Assembly: GCA_937915785.1 (NCBI GenBank)
Contig: CALGGY010000008.1
Location: forward strand, 1 to 14,607
Reading direction: 5' to 3'
Length of the DNA stretch: 14,607 bases
From: an uncultured Bacteroidales bacterium
GTDB taxonomy: Bacteria; Bacteroidota; Bacteroidia; Bacteroidales; P3
This document shows, in pieces, positions 6,194 through 14,436 of the stretch (positions are counted from its first letter, which is position 1; the number at the start of each line of letters is the position of its first letter). Both the position numbers and the translations under genes were made by a program. The notes under the pieces were generated by a model that saw only the letters and a list, made by a program, of their open reading frames with translations, had not been told where the DNA came from and did no database searches.

Positions 6194-8869
6194 TTATTTC
6201 AGCGATTCTATCTGAGCTTTCAGTGCGGTGATTTTCTGTTCGGCGTCGGCCTGTTTCTGGCGTTCCACGGCCACCACTTTTTCGGGGGCGTTGGCCACAA
6301 AACGTTCGTTGGAGAGCTTTTTCATCACCGAGTTGAGGAACCCTTCGGTATATTTCAGCTCGTCTTGCAGTTTTTTCAGTTCGGCCTCCTTGTCGATGTT
6401 CTGGCTGAAAGGCACGTAGTATTCGGCGCCGGCCACCATAAACGAGAGGGCGTTCTCCACCTTGTCGGAAACGCGTTCTATGCCGTCTATGTTGCAGAGT
6501 TTTACGATGGTGTCGTCGAAAGCGTTGCCGCCGTTGCCGCGCTCGCAGAGGTGCAGCACCTCTTTGGGCGAAATGCCTTTGCTGTTGCGCAGTCCGCGAA
6601 CGCCTATTATCACATCTTTGGCCGTTTCAAAGTCCTTGATGATGTTTTCGTCGTAGGGTTGGGCTTTGGGCATCTGTGCCACCATGATGCTCTCGGTGTC
6701 GGGACGTTCGCCCAGTATGTGCCAAATTTCTTCGGTGATGAAGGGCATGAAAGGGTGTAGCATACACATCAGTTTCTCGAACAGTGCCACCACGGTGTCG
6801 TAAGTGGTGCGGTCGATGGGCTGTTGGTAGGCGGGTTTTATCATCTCGAGAAGCCACGAGCAGAAATCGTCCCACACCAGTTTGTAGGTTGTCATCAGGG
6901 CGTTGCTGAGGCGGTATTTCTCAAAGTCGTCCTCTATTGAGGCGAGGGTTTTGTTCAGATGGTTCTCGAACCAGCGCAGGCTTGTGCGGTTGGTCTCGCT
7001 TTGCGGCAGGGTGTCGTCCACGCTCCAGCCTTTCACTAATCGCATGGCGTTCCATATTTTGTTGCTGAAATTGCGTCCTTGCTCGCAGAGGGCCTCGTCG
7101 AAAGGCAGGTCGTTGCCGGCGGGGGCGGTGAGCAGCATTCCCACGCGTACGCCGTCGGCGCCGAATTTGTTGATAAGCTCGATGGGGTCGGGCGAGTTGC
7201 CGAGCGATTTGGACATCTTGCGTCCCAGCTTGTCGCGTACAATGCCGGTGAAATACACGTTGCGGAATGGCACTTGGTGTGCGTATTCCTCGCCGGCCAT
7301 TATCATGCGTGCCACCCAGAAAAATATTATGTCGGGTGCTGTGATGAGGTCGGCGGTAGGGTAGTAGTAGCGGAACTCCTCGTTGTCGGGGGCGAGTATG
7401 CCGTTGAAAAGCGACATCGGCCACAGCCACGAGCTGAACCACGTGTCGAGGCAGTCGCTGTCCTGACGCAGGTCGGCGGCGGTGAGGCCTTGGTTGCCGC
7501 TCTTTTCTTTGGCCATACGCAGGGCGTCGTCGATGTTTTCGGCCACCACAAATCCTCCGTCGGGCAGGTAGTAGGCGGGTATCTGGTGCCCCCACCACAG
7601 CTGGCGGCTTATGCACCAGTCCTTGATGTTTTCCAGCCAATGGCGGTAAAGGTTTATGTATTTGGCGGGATGGAAAGTTATCTCGCCTTTTTCCACGGGT
7701 TCGAGGGCTATTTTGGCAAGATGTTCCATTTTCAGGAACCACTGCATGGAGAGCTTGGGCTCGATGGGCACGTTGGTACGTTCGGAGTAGCCCACTTTGT
7801 TGTTGTAGTCCTCCACTTTCTCGAGCAGAGCGGCGGCGTCGAGGTCTTTCACAATCTGTTTGCGCACAGCCTCGCGGGTCATGCCGATGTACATGCCAGC
7901 GGCAGGGCTGAGGGTGGCGTCGTCGTTGAATATGTTGATGCTCTGCAGGTTGTGCTTCTCGCCAAGCATATAGTCGTTCACGTCGTGGGCGGGGGTTACT
8001 TTCAGGCATCCTGTGCCGAACTCTATGTCCACGTAGCTGTCCTCGATAACGGGTATCACGCGGTTCACCAGCGGCACTATCACTTTTTTGCCCCGCAGCC
8101 ATTGGTTTTTGGGGTCGGCGGGGTTGATGCACATAGCCGTGTCGCCCATGATTGTTTCGGGACGAGTGGTGGCCACAATGGCATAGCGTCGGCCTTGTGC
8201 GTCGGTGGGTATTATCTCGGCTTCGTTGCCTGTGGCGCCGGTGCCGTCGTCGTCGGCAAGGTAGTAGCGCAGGTAGTAGAGGTGGCTGTGTTCGTCTTTG
8301 AAGATGACCTCTTCGTCGCTGAGTGCGGTGAGGGCCTTGGGGTCCCAGTTCACCATACGTACTCCGCGGTAAATCAGGCCTTTGTTGTAGAGGTCCACAA
8401 AAGTGTGGATAACGCTGCGCGAGCGGGTGTCGTCCATGGTGAAGGCGGTGCGGTCCCAGTCGCAGCTGGCGCCGAGACGTTTCAGCTGTTCAAGTATTAT
8501 TCCGCCGTGCTCGTGAGTCCACTCCCATGCATGTTCGAGGAAATTCTCGCGGCCTATGTCGTCCTTTTTGATGCCCTGTTGTGCCAATCGGTTCACCACT
8601 TTGGCTTCGGTGGCTATGGATGCGTGGTCGGTGCCGGGCACCCAGCAGGCGTTTTTGCCCAGCAGGCGGGCGCGGCGCACCAGTACGTCCTGAATGGTGT
8701 TGTTGAGCATGTGTCCCATGTGCAGCACGCCGGTTACGTTGGGTGGCGGTATCACCACGGTGTAGGGTTGGCGGCTGTCGGGTTTGGAGCTGAAGAGTCC
8801 GAGTTTCTGCCACTGGGCGTACCAGCGGTATTCTACTGACGATGGGTTGTATTTCGATGCTATTTCCAT
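6194..8869 (-). CDS. valS: Valyl-tRNA synthetase
   Basis: This class I aminoacyl-tRNA synthetase attaches valine to tRNA-Val in the cytoplasm and edits mischarged threonine. With the ATG at 8869 it has 891 residues, the usual ValS size. The HIGH motif is HMGH (50-53) in PPPNVTGVLHMGH, and KMSKS is at 551-555 (coding bases 7219-7205). Between them lie the CP1 editing region (containing TTRPETIMGDTA and GTGCLKVTPAHD) and the WWGHQIPAYY segment near the catalytic core. The anticodon-binding helical domain follows, and the last 65 or so residues form the coiled coil typical of ValS. A GTG in frame at 8893 would add eight residues (MWGTKKTT), but that codon lies in the 3' arm of a hairpin repeat and the family starts near MEIASKYNP, so the ATG is preferred. 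No promoter is seen in the gap to yfhO, so cotranscription with yfhO is likely. Confidence 0.97.
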   Translation of the reverse strand: MEIASKYNPSSVEYRWYAQWQKLGLFSSKPDSRQPYTVVIPPPNVTGVLHMGHMLNNTIQDVLVRRARLLGKNACWVPGTDHASIATEAKVVNRLAQQGIKKDDIGRENFLEHAWEWTHEHGGIILEQLKRLGASCDWDRTAFTMDDTRSRSVIHTFVDLYNKGLIYRGVRMVNWDPKALTALSDEEVIFKDEHSHLYYLRYYLADDDGTGATGNEAEIIPTDAQGRRYAIVATTRPETIMGDTAMCINPADPKNQWLRGKKVIVPLVNRVIPVIEDSYVDIEFGTGCLKVTPAHDVNDYMLGEKHNLQSINIFNDDATLSPAAGMYIGMTREAVRKQIVKDLDAAALLEKVEDYNNKVGYSERTNVPIEPKLSMQWFLKMEHLAKIALEPVEKGEITFHPAKYINLYRHWLENIKDWCISRQLWWGHQIPAYYLPDGGFVVAENIDDALRMAKEKSGNQGLTAADLRQDSDCLDTWFSSWLWPMSLFNGILAPDNEEFRYYYPTADLITAPDIIFFWVARMIMAGEEYAHQVPFRNVYFTGIVRDKLGRKMSKSLGNSPDPIELINKFGADGVRVGMLLTAPAGNDLPFDEALCEQGRNFSNKIWNAMRLVKGWSVDDTLPQSETNRTSLRWFENHLNKTLASIEDDFEKYRLSNALMTTYKLVWDDFCSWLLEMIKPAYQQPIDRTTYDTVVALFEKLMCMLHPFMPFITEEIWHILGERPDTESIMVAQMPKAQPYDENIIKDFETAKDVIIGVRGLRNSKGISPKEVLHLCERGNGGNAFDDTIVKLCNIDGIERVSDKVENALSFMVAGAEYYVPFSQNIDKEAELKKLQDELKYTEGFLNSVMKKLSNERFVANAPEKVVAVERQKQADAEQKITALKAQIESLK

Positions 8870-8885
8870 TGTTGTTTTTTTTGTC

Positions 8886-8940
8886 CCCCACACAACAGAG
8901 CTGTGCGGGGTTATTAGTGTGTCGTGCTTTCGGCACGTTT
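8886..8940 (-). repeat. Two-hairpin intercistronic element, copy B
   Basis: This second copy of the element at 1936-1990 sits between yfhO and valS in the same orientation relative to transcription. On the minus strand the 5' stem (8937-8923) is CGTGC / GCACG with an inner CGAAA. The 3' stem (8910-8886) pairs 11 positions, two of them G-U, around the loop TCT. It ends 16 bases before the valS ATG. Relative to copy A, the 5' stem has a full C-G to G-C swap and a U-G to U-A change. Confidence 0.8.
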
Positions 8941-8963
8941 GTGTTTACTTTACTTTTATTCTT

Positions 8964-11522
8964 TTATTTATGTTTTATTGCCTGGTTAGTTTTATTGTCT
9001 GGTTTAGTTGTTTGGCCGGTTGGTTTTTCTTTGCGGCGTTTCATCACCCAAAGTGCTATGGCGCCGAATATTACCACAACAAGCACTATTGACGATGCAA
9101 GGGTTATCTTGTCCCATTTGTGTTTGGTGGGGGCTTCGTTGCGGAATTCTATCTTGTGGTCGCCGGCAGGCACCACCATGGCGCGAAGTATGTAGTTCAC
9201 GCGCAGGTATTCGGCGGGTTTGCCGTCGATGTAGGCGCGCCAGTCGGGGGCGTAGTATATCTCGCTGAACACCGCCAGCTGGTCTTTGGTGGTGTGCGAG
9301 TTGTAGGTCACGTAGTCGGGATTGTAGGGTGTTTGGTGCTCCATGGCGATGGTGGAGCTGCTGTCGCGGCTAAGCTCCTTGCCCTGAACAAACTGTGCAA
9401 AATCGGCGCCCACAATGGCGGTGTCGGCAGGGTTGAAGTTGTTAAGTGCCAGAATTTCGTCGTTGGGGGTGTTTACAATTGTAAACTTGTCCACAAACCA
9501 TGCGTTGCCCAGTGCGTACATGTTGCGTTGCACGGCAGTGCCGCCGTTGCCGTCGGGCACCACAAAGTAGCGGGCGTTGAGCATGTTGAGCACGTCCATG
9601 TTGATGTGCCGCGAGATGTAGAAATCGATAAGGTCCTGATAGCGGCGCAGTTTTGCTGCGTGGTAGCCGCCAATCTGATGGTGGAATGCCGATGGTTTGG
9701 CGTCGTTGAAAGTGTTGTGCGCCATGTCGAGCACACGGTAGTCCTTGTCGCCCACCTCTGCGGCGGCCTGATCTATGGCCATGTCGTCCTGAGTGGGGTA
9801 GAGGGCGAACTGGTTTTTAGACACGAAGCTGCTTTCGTTGAGGTAACGTTTGTCCACGCCCCAAAGGTCGAACACCACCAAGGCTGCCAGTATTGCCACC
9901 ACTGGTGCGGCTTTTTTAATTTTGTTGTTTACAAACAGCCAAATGGCGCCGCCGGCAAGCACTATCAGCGCAAGCGAACGGAACGAGTCGCTACGCAGCA
10001 GCGCCTTGCGGTCATTTATTAGGGCATCCAACATCACGTTGTTAGTTTGTTGTTCGGATAATTCTGACAATGCAGTATATGAGAATGAACTTGCGAACAA
10101 TGCGAACAGCAGGCACAGACCTCCGGTGATGCCGGCCGAGATGTACAACGCACGGTTGAGGGAGCGTTGGTCGGTAGTGTTTAAGTTCTTTTTGTCGAAC
10201 ACCGCTTTCAGTGCCAGCATGGCCATCATCACCATTGCCACGTTGGCTATTACGAGGCTCATAGACGGTGTACGGAATTTATTGTAATAAGGCAGGTTGT
10301 CGAACAAGAAACCGTTGAACCAGCCAAAGTTTTTGCCCCACGACATAAGTATTGCCAAGAAAGTGGCGATAAGCAGCCACCAGCGTTCGGGACCTTTTAC
10401 GACGAAAAGTCCGAACACGAAAAGGAACACTATGATAGCACCGAAATACACGGGACCACTGGTGCCAGGCTGTTCGCCCCAATAGTAAGGTGCATGAGCT
10501 TTATAATAATCTTTTTGGTCTTGATGCCAAGGTTGCATATCAATTAGTCGCTCGTATTCCCCATTTTTCAAAGCTTTATCACCTGACCCGCCACCATAAA
10601 AAGCTGGGACAAGAATGGTGAATGTCTCGCCTTTGCCGTAGCTCCAGTTGAAGGCGTAGTCGATGTTTAGACCAGCTTTCTTGCCAGCCATCGACTTGGG
10701 TTCGCCGTCCTTGTAAAGGTCTTCGGGGGTAACGGAAATTTCGCTGCCGCCACGCATGGTATATTTGGCATATTCTTGATTGACAATAAGATGTCGTGAG
10801 TTGGTCGCCAACACGAGTACCGAGCCGATTACCAATACTCCAACTCCGATAAGGAACTGTTTGAGAGTCTTTTCCTTGATAGCAAAGATGAAGTACACCA
10901 CTCCGAGAATGCCGGCCGTGAGCACGGTGTAGTAGGTTATCTGTATGTGGTTGAAGGTGATTTGCAGTCCCAGCGCGAGGGTGAACAGTATGCCGCCCCA
11001 CACGTATTTGCGTCTGAAAGTGAGCACCATGCCGGCCAATATTGGAGCCATCATCGACAGTGCCCATGCTTTGGTGATGTGTCCGGCCTCCACTATTATA
11101 ATATTGTAGCTTCCCAGCCCGAAGGCTATGGCGCCGATGAGGCTAATCCACGGGTTTACGCCCATTGCCGCAAGGCAGATATAAAATCCCAGCAGGTAGA
11201 GGAAAAGCACGGCAATGCTGCGTTCCCAGCCCAATCCGCGCATAACAAGGGCCTCTTTGAGGGTGGTGAACACCGAATGCTGCGGCTCCACGTAGGTCTG
11301 GTAGCTCGGCATGCCGCTGAACATGCCCGGGGTCCAGTGCGTGTACTGGCCCGTGGCATCGTGGTATTGCACCTGCTCGTTGTTCATGGCCTGGGCATTC
11401 AGTATATCGCTCTGATACACTACTTTACCCTGCAAAACTGGGTAGAAATACGCTATCGCAACAACAAGGCAGATAACAATTATCGCCACGTGGGTAAGGA
11501 TTTTACGGCTGTCTATTTTCAT
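8964..11522 (-). CDS. YfhO-family polytopic membrane protein
   Basis: This 852-residue inner-membrane protein belongs to the YfhO family, GT-C-like proteins implicated elsewhere in glycosylation of cell-wall or teichoic polymers; the role in Bacteroidota is not established. Residues about 11-28 form the first membrane helix, followed by an external loop with WTPGMFSGMPSY. A long block of hydrophobic helices runs from about 100 to 260. The EYAKYTMRGGSEI segment and a soluble region come next, then a second helical block to about 590, a large extracytoplasmic domain, and a last helix near residues 805-825 followed by a Lys/Arg-rich cytoplasmic end. The final 15 or so residues (TTKPDNKTNQAIKHK) are low-complexity and partly encoded by a 17-bp tandem duplication. 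It is transcribed divergently from recX and is probably the first gene of the yfhO-valS unit. Confidence 0.85.
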   Translation of the reverse strand: MKIDSRKILTHVAIIVICLVVAIAYFYPVLQGKVVYQSDILNAQAMNNEQVQYHDATGQYTHWTPGMFSGMPSYQTYVEPQHSVFTTLKEALVMRGLGWERSIAVLFLYLLGFYICLAAMGVNPWISLIGAIAFGLGSYNIIIVEAGHITKAWALSMMAPILAGMVLTFRRKYVWGGILFTLALGLQITFNHIQITYYTVLTAGILGVVYFIFAIKEKTLKQFLIGVGVLVIGSVLVLATNSRHLIVNQEYAKYTMRGGSEISVTPEDLYKDGEPKSMAGKKAGLNIDYAFNWSYGKGETFTILVPAFYGGGSGDKALKNGEYERLIDMQPWHQDQKDYYKAHAPYYWGEQPGTSGPVYFGAIIVFLFVFGLFVVKGPERWWLLIATFLAILMSWGKNFGWFNGFLFDNLPYYNKFRTPSMSLVIANVAMVMMAMLALKAVFDKKNLNTTDQRSLNRALYISAGITGGLCLLFALFASSFSYTALSELSEQQTNNVMLDALINDRKALLRSDSFRSLALIVLAGGAIWLFVNNKIKKAAPVVAILAALVVFDLWGVDKRYLNESSFVSKNQFALYPTQDDMAIDQAAAEVGDKDYRVLDMAHNTFNDAKPSAFHHQIGGYHAAKLRRYQDLIDFYISRHINMDVLNMLNARYFVVPDGNGGTAVQRNMYALGNAWFVDKFTIVNTPNDEILALNNFNPADTAIVGADFAQFVQGKELSRDSSSTIAMEHQTPYNPDYVTYNSHTTKDQLAVFSEIYYAPDWRAYIDGKPAEYLRVNYILRAMVVPAGDHKIEFRNEAPTKHKWDKITLASSIVLVVVIFGAIALWVMKRRKEKPTGQTTKPDNKTNQAIKHK
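8971..9004. repeat. 17-bp tandem duplication at the 3' end of yfhO
   Basis: Two adjacent 17-base copies, TGTTTTATTGCCTGGTT (8971-8987) and AGTTTTATTGTCTGGTT (8988-9004), differ at two positions. They encode the KPDN..TNQAIKH tail of the YfhO protein, directly before its stop codon. Confidence 0.85.
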
Positions 11523-11589
11523 AAATGTGGTTTTGTATTATTTTGAATAATAATAATTTATGCCGCGGTGTGTACATTACGGCAATCTG

Positions 11590-11597
11590 CAAAGATA
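11590..11597 (-). promoter_or_regulatory. Candidate -7 box for yfhO
   Basis: The minus strand reads TATCTTTG, matching TAnnTTTG, about 68 bases before the yfhO ATG. A TTTG lies upstream at 11613-11610, but the 12-base spacing is shorter than usual, so this is weaker than the recX promoter. Confidence 0.45.
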
Positions 11598-11635
11598 CGT
11601 TTTTTTGTGCAAAAAACGACGAGATAGCCCATTTT

Positions 11636-11667
11636 TTTGCAAAATTCAACGAAAAATGTTATTTTTG
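11636..11667 (+). promoter_or_regulatory. Promoter of recX and the DUF3078 gene
   Basis: TTTG (11636-11639), a 20-base spacer and TATTTTTG (11660-11667) match the Bacteroidota -33 / -7 motifs. The expected start is near 11674, about 35 bases before the recX ATG. No separate promoter was recognised in the 30-base gap before the DUF3078 gene. Confidence 0.7.
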
Positions 11668-11708
11668 CAAAATGTTTCGAGTGCCGGAACAGTGATATAA
11701 AAGGCTGA

Positions 11709-12191
11709 ATGACAAAAGTTATTGCACAAAAGCAAGGAGAACCCGATGAGCTGGATTTGGCCGTGGTGCGCACCAAAATAGAGATGTACTGCTCCCGTGC
11801 CGAACAGTGTCCGTCGTCGGTGCGGCGCAAGCTGTGGGAGTGGGGCGTGCCTAAGGCCGACATCGAAACCCTTGTGGAAGGCCTTGTGGCCGATGGTTTC
11901 CTCGACGAACAGCGCTTTGCCCTCGCCTTTGTGCACGACCGTCTGAAGTTTGGCAAGTGCGGACGCAACAAGATACGCTTCGAGCTTAGGCAGAAACAGA
12001 TCTCGGAGCAGGCAGCAAGCCGAGCCATTGCCACCATAGACCAACAGCAGTATATGGACGTGCTCCAGGCAGTGGCCGACAGCAAGAAACGTCAGCTCAA
12101 AGGCCTCAGCCCCGACCAGCAACGCCGCCGGCTTACGGGCTACCTTTTGTCGAAAGGCTTCGAAATGGAATGTATAACGAAAGTAATATAA
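11709..12191 (+). CDS. recX: Regulatory protein RecX
   Basis: RecX binds RecA filaments and modulates recombination and the SOS response in the cytoplasm. The protein has 160 residues, normal for the family, and is a string of three-helix RecX repeats. The first carries YCSRAEQCPSSVRRKLWEWG (27-46), the form usual in Bacteroidota. The second contains GFLDEQRFALAFVHDRL (63-79), the most conserved RecX signature, followed by KCGRNKIRFELRQKQI (83-98). The third ends in LTGYLLSKGF (142-151). It is not next to recA here, unlike in some Proteobacteria. It is separated by 30 bases from the DUF3078 gene and probably shares its promoter. Confidence 0.9.
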   Translation: MTKVIAQKQGEPDELDLAVVRTKIEMYCSRAEQCPSSVRRKLWEWGVPKADIETLVEGLVADGFLDEQRFALAFVHDRLKFGKCGRNKIRFELRQKQISEQAASRAIATIDQQQYMDVLQAVADSKKRQLKGLSPDQQRRRLTGYLLSKGFEMECITKVI

Positions 12192-12221
12192 TATAAGGTA
12201 TAACAAAAACACTATCATCTT

Positions 12222-13373
12222 ATGAAAAAAATAAACTGCTTGTTAGCAATTGCGCTGCTGGGCCTGTTTTCGGGCAGGGCAATGGCAGACACCGACACCA
12301 CCGCCGTGAACAATCCGGCTGAAGGCCAGAGTGTGCAGACCGCCGCTCCCGCCGACGAAAACCCCGCCGATGCCGACAAACCCAAAGGACAATGGACAAC
12401 ATCGTCCAAACCGGCTTTTAAAATCAGTGAGTTCTTCTTCGAAAACTGGTCCAAGTCCGGTAATTCGCAAATCGACGCCACCGCCACTTTCTTCGGCAAC
12501 TACAAATACACCCACCCGCGCTACGTTTGGGACAACATCGCCGACCTGGCCTACGGCTACGCATGGCAGGACCTCGACAATAGCAAGGAGGGCGGACTTT
12601 TCGAGACACGCCGCAAAAGCAACGATAAGATAGACCTCACCTCCGCCATTTCGTGGAAAGCCTACAAGGACTGGGGCGCGTCGTTTACCGCCAACCTCAA
12701 GACCCAGTTCGGCGAAGGCCGCGAATATACGGGCATCGAGGACAAGGAGGGGCATCTGGTGTCGCATTTCTTTGCACCGGCTTACCTCACCACAGCCTTG
12801 TCGTTCGAGTACAAAAGAACCGACTGGAGCGTGTCGTTCTCTTTCCTTACAGGTAAGACCACCTTTGTCTGCGACGACAGCTTCATTGCCGACGGCCTCA
12901 ACTACGGCGTTATACAGCCCGACAACTTCGACGCCTCCGACCCATCCACCTTCAACCACGTGTATTTTGCACTCGGCAGCTACATCAAAGGTCAGTACCT
13001 GAAAAAGGACATACTGCCCAACCTCGACCTCTACGCACGTCTGGAGCTTTTCTACGACTATGCCAAACCCAAAAACATGGCTTGGGACAAGATGCTCGAC
13101 GAGGATAACAGCTCCAAATACACGCCTGTTGAACCCGATGAGGACTGGGAAAGCCTTAACAAGAAAAGCTGGCTCCAGCGCCGCGCTTTCGAAACCGACC
13201 TCGACTTTGAGCTGAAACTCGACTACCGTCTGTACAAATTCATCTCCGTAAATTTCGCCCTCAACCTTAAATGGGACACCGATTTCAACGGTATGGGCAA
13301 ATGGGGACACTGGCAGATGTACCAGATGGCCGGACTCAATTTCTACCTCGACTGGAAAACTCCCAAACAGTAA
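12222..13373 (+). CDS. DUF3078 outer-membrane-type protein
   Basis: This 383-residue exported protein of unknown function fits the DUF3078 family, which is common in Bacteroidota. Residues 1-22 are a signal peptide ending RAMA before D23. A Pro/Ala/Asp-rich linker reaches about 58. The family-type start of the mature domain follows: FFFENWSKSGNSQIDATATF, then KYTHPRYVWDNIADLAYGYAWQD. The rest is alternating aromatic and polar strands (for example LTTALSFEYKRTDWSVSFSFLTG and YRLYKFISVNFALNLKWDTDF), with the end LNFYLDWKTPKQ. This pattern fits a beta-barrel or porin-like outer membrane protein, but no transported substrate is known. Coding bias is strongly GC3-rich. The gene is followed by an intrinsic terminator 29 bases after its stop. 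Confidence 0.82.
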   Translation: MKKINCLLAIALLGLFSGRAMADTDTTAVNNPAEGQSVQTAAPADENPADADKPKGQWTTSSKPAFKISEFFFENWSKSGNSQIDATATFFGNYKYTHPRYVWDNIADLAYGYAWQDLDNSKEGGLFETRRKSNDKIDLTSAISWKAYKDWGASFTANLKTQFGEGREYTGIEDKEGHLVSHFFAPAYLTTALSFEYKRTDWSVSFSFLTGKTTFVCDDSFIADGLNYGVIQPDNFDASDPSTFNHVYFALGSYIKGQYLKKDILPNLDLYARLELFYDYAKPKNMAWDKMLDEDNSSKYTPVEPDEDWESLNKKSWLQRRAFETDLDFELKLDYRLYKFISVNFALNLKWDTDFNGMGKWGHWQMYQMAGLNFYLDWKTPKQ

Positions 13374-13402
13374 TTTCCCTCACGTAGGACTAACAGCCAA
13401 AG

Positions 13403-13431
13403 GGCTGCCATTTTGTGGCAGCCTTTTTTTT
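13403..13431 (+). terminator. Rho-independent terminator after the DUF3078 gene
   Basis: A perfect 8-bp stem GGCTGCCA / TGGCAGCC with a TTTTG loop (13403-13423) is followed by eight T. A few bases upstream of the stem are A and can extend the pairing into the T-run. Confidence 0.93.
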
Positions 13432-13454
13432 GTGTGGGGTTTGAAATCCTCTGG

Positions 13455-13471
13455 CCCCCTTTGAAAGGGGG
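13455..13471. repeat. Palindrome CCCCCTTT-G-AAAGGGGG
   Basis: This 17-base perfect inverted repeat lies between the DUF3078 terminator and the hairpin array. It lacks a T-run, so it is not an obvious terminator. Its sequence differs from the GGATT-core hairpins next to it and it may be a separate dispersed repeat. Confidence 0.6.
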
Positions 13472-13504
13472 AGCTTTTGCCAATGCACAAATTTAATTTT
13501 CCGT

Positions 13505-13778
13505 TGTTGCGGATTCGCAATCCGCAACAGTAAAGTATAGGGATTTTCAATCCCGTTTGGTTGATTTTTGTGGGATTACAAATCCCGAGTTCTGTTGCGT
13601 CGGATTGCAAATCCGCCGCAGCGGTGGTTGTTGCGGATTTGCAATCCGCAACAATATAGTATAGGGATTTTCAATCCCGTTTGGTTGTTTTTTTGTGGGA
13701 TTACAAATCCCGAGTTCTATTGCGTCGGATTGCAAATCCGTCGTAGCGGTGGTTGTTGCGGATTTGCAATCCGCAACA
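13505..13778. repeat. Left array of four-hairpin REP-like composite repeats
   Basis: Two full tandem units (124 and 125 bp, starting 13505 and 13629) plus a partial third. Each unit holds four hairpins in fixed order: A, stem TGTTGCGGATT / AATCCGCAACA (13505-13529, 13629-13653, 13754-13778); B, GGGATT-TTC-AATCCC (13540-13554, 13664-13678); C, GGGATT-ACA-AATCCC (13572-13586, 13697-13711); D, CGGATT-GCA-AATCCG (13601-13615, 13726-13740). All share the core GGATT-NNN-AATCC. A GC-rich linker (CCGCAGCGGTGG or TCGTAGCGGTGG) joins D to the next A. The array lies 3' of the transposase gene. No separate gene was seen in this stretch. Confidence 0.92.
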
Positions 13779-13784
13779 GATGAG

Positions 13785-13812
13785 TGTAGGATTTTCCGCC
13801 GTAGCGATGGCT
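13785..13812. repeat. Truncated repeat unit at the 3' edge of the transposase gene
   Basis: After hairpin A at 13754-13778 the next unit is collapsed: the left half of hairpin B (GGATTTTC) is joined directly to the post-D linker (CGCCGTAGCGATGG), so about 85 bases of a normal unit are missing. The transposase stop codon (13815-13813) lies where the next hairpin A would be expected. Confidence 0.6.
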
Positions 13813-14382
13813 CTAAGGACGCACGACAACCACGTCAAGCAATCCTTTGGAACCGGCATAGTCTATGGCAGAACTGTAGAGATAGTTTTCGGCATGTGAA
13901 ACAATGCCTTGTTTTACTGGGTTTTGATGGGTATAGTTTATTTTTTGCATGAGAAATTTCATTGAGAATATGTCTTCACAGTGATAACCTTCCTGCCAAA
14001 AGCGGAAGTTGGTGATTTTTTTGTCGTTTGCACCAGAGAACCAAAATTGGTTAAGCATCCAACCTTTCCTGCTTTCTTGTTGATTGTCCTGAATGGCTTT
14101 TATGATGGTTTTGCTTGTGTGCTTTTTGAAATCGCGTATCGTATCGGACAGCAATTGAGAGTATTTTGTGTAAATGCTTTTATGTAATGGCTCGCTTATG
14201 CCTGCAATTAAATGCAAATGGTTGCTCATCAGAACCCATGCGTAAATTGTCAAGCCCTTGTTTATTTGGCAGTATCGTAAAGAGTCAATAACGATATTTT
14301 TGTATATGGGTCGTGTAAAAACGTCAATCCACTCTACTACAGTTGTAGTTATGAAGGAAATATGTGTGGTTAAATCATCCAT
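13813..14382 (-). CDS. REP-associated (RAYT-like) Y1/HUH transposase
   Basis: This 189-residue single-strand DNA transposase belongs to the Y1 (IS200-like) group. Landmarks: IDVFTRPIYKNIVIDSLRYCQ (about 19-39); the HUH-type metal-binding motif in VLMSNHLHLIAG (H55 and H57); and KINYTHQNPVKQGIV (147-161), in which Y150 is the likely nucleophilic tyrosine. It ends with the YLYSSAIDYAGSKGLL segment common in REP-associated transposases. The length and motifs look complete. There is no second (TnpB-like) gene. The ATG at 14382 is chosen because the frame extends to an ATG at 14475 whose first 20 or so codons are pure repeat sequence. A group of hairpin repeats lies on each side, the usual layout of a RAYT with its REP sequences. 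Codon use is AT-richer than the neighbouring genes, consistent with horizontal origin. Confidence 0.85.
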   Translation of the reverse strand: MDDLTTHISFITTTVVEWIDVFTRPIYKNIVIDSLRYCQINKGLTIYAWVLMSNHLHLIAGISEPLHKSIYTKYSQLLSDTIRDFKKHTSKTIIKAIQDNQQESRKGWMLNQFWFSGANDKKITNFRFWQEGYHCEDIFSMKFLMQKINYTHQNPVKQGIVSHAENYLYSSAIDYAGSKGLLDVVVVRP

Positions 14383-14410
14383 GTTATAAAAACAGCAATA
14401 TATGTGTTTT

Positions 14411-14436
14411 ATTGTGAGCGGATTTGTTTTTTTTGT
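14411..14436. repeat. Truncated half-hairpin upstream of the transposase
   Basis: AGCGGATTTG at 14417-14426 matches the left half of hairpin A. It runs straight into the T-rich tract that normally precedes hairpin C, skipping the right half of A and all of B. This mirrors the truncated unit on the other side of the gene. Confidence 0.5.

Noticed and set aside
7079..8839. 586-codon plus-strand ORF antisense to valS
   Set aside because: It is the mirror of GC-rich codons in a certain gene; its composition is His/Val/Gly-rich and matches no family.
8870..8893. GTG start giving ValS eight extra residues
   Set aside because: The GTG lies in a repeated hairpin, and the ATG at 8869 gives the usual ValS N-terminus.
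12243..13310. 355-codon minus-strand ORF antisense to the DUF3078 gene
   Set aside because: It is a shadow of a well-supported exported protein with signal peptide, promoter and terminator.
13547..13735. Small ORFs reading MQSDA..LGICNPT from repeat copies
   Set aside because: They are translations of the REP-like repeats, are interrupted by frame changes between units, and have no separate start signals.
13505..13778. CRISPR array
   Set aside because: Units are about 125 bp with four internal hairpins, and the sequences between hairpins are repeated rather than unique spacers.
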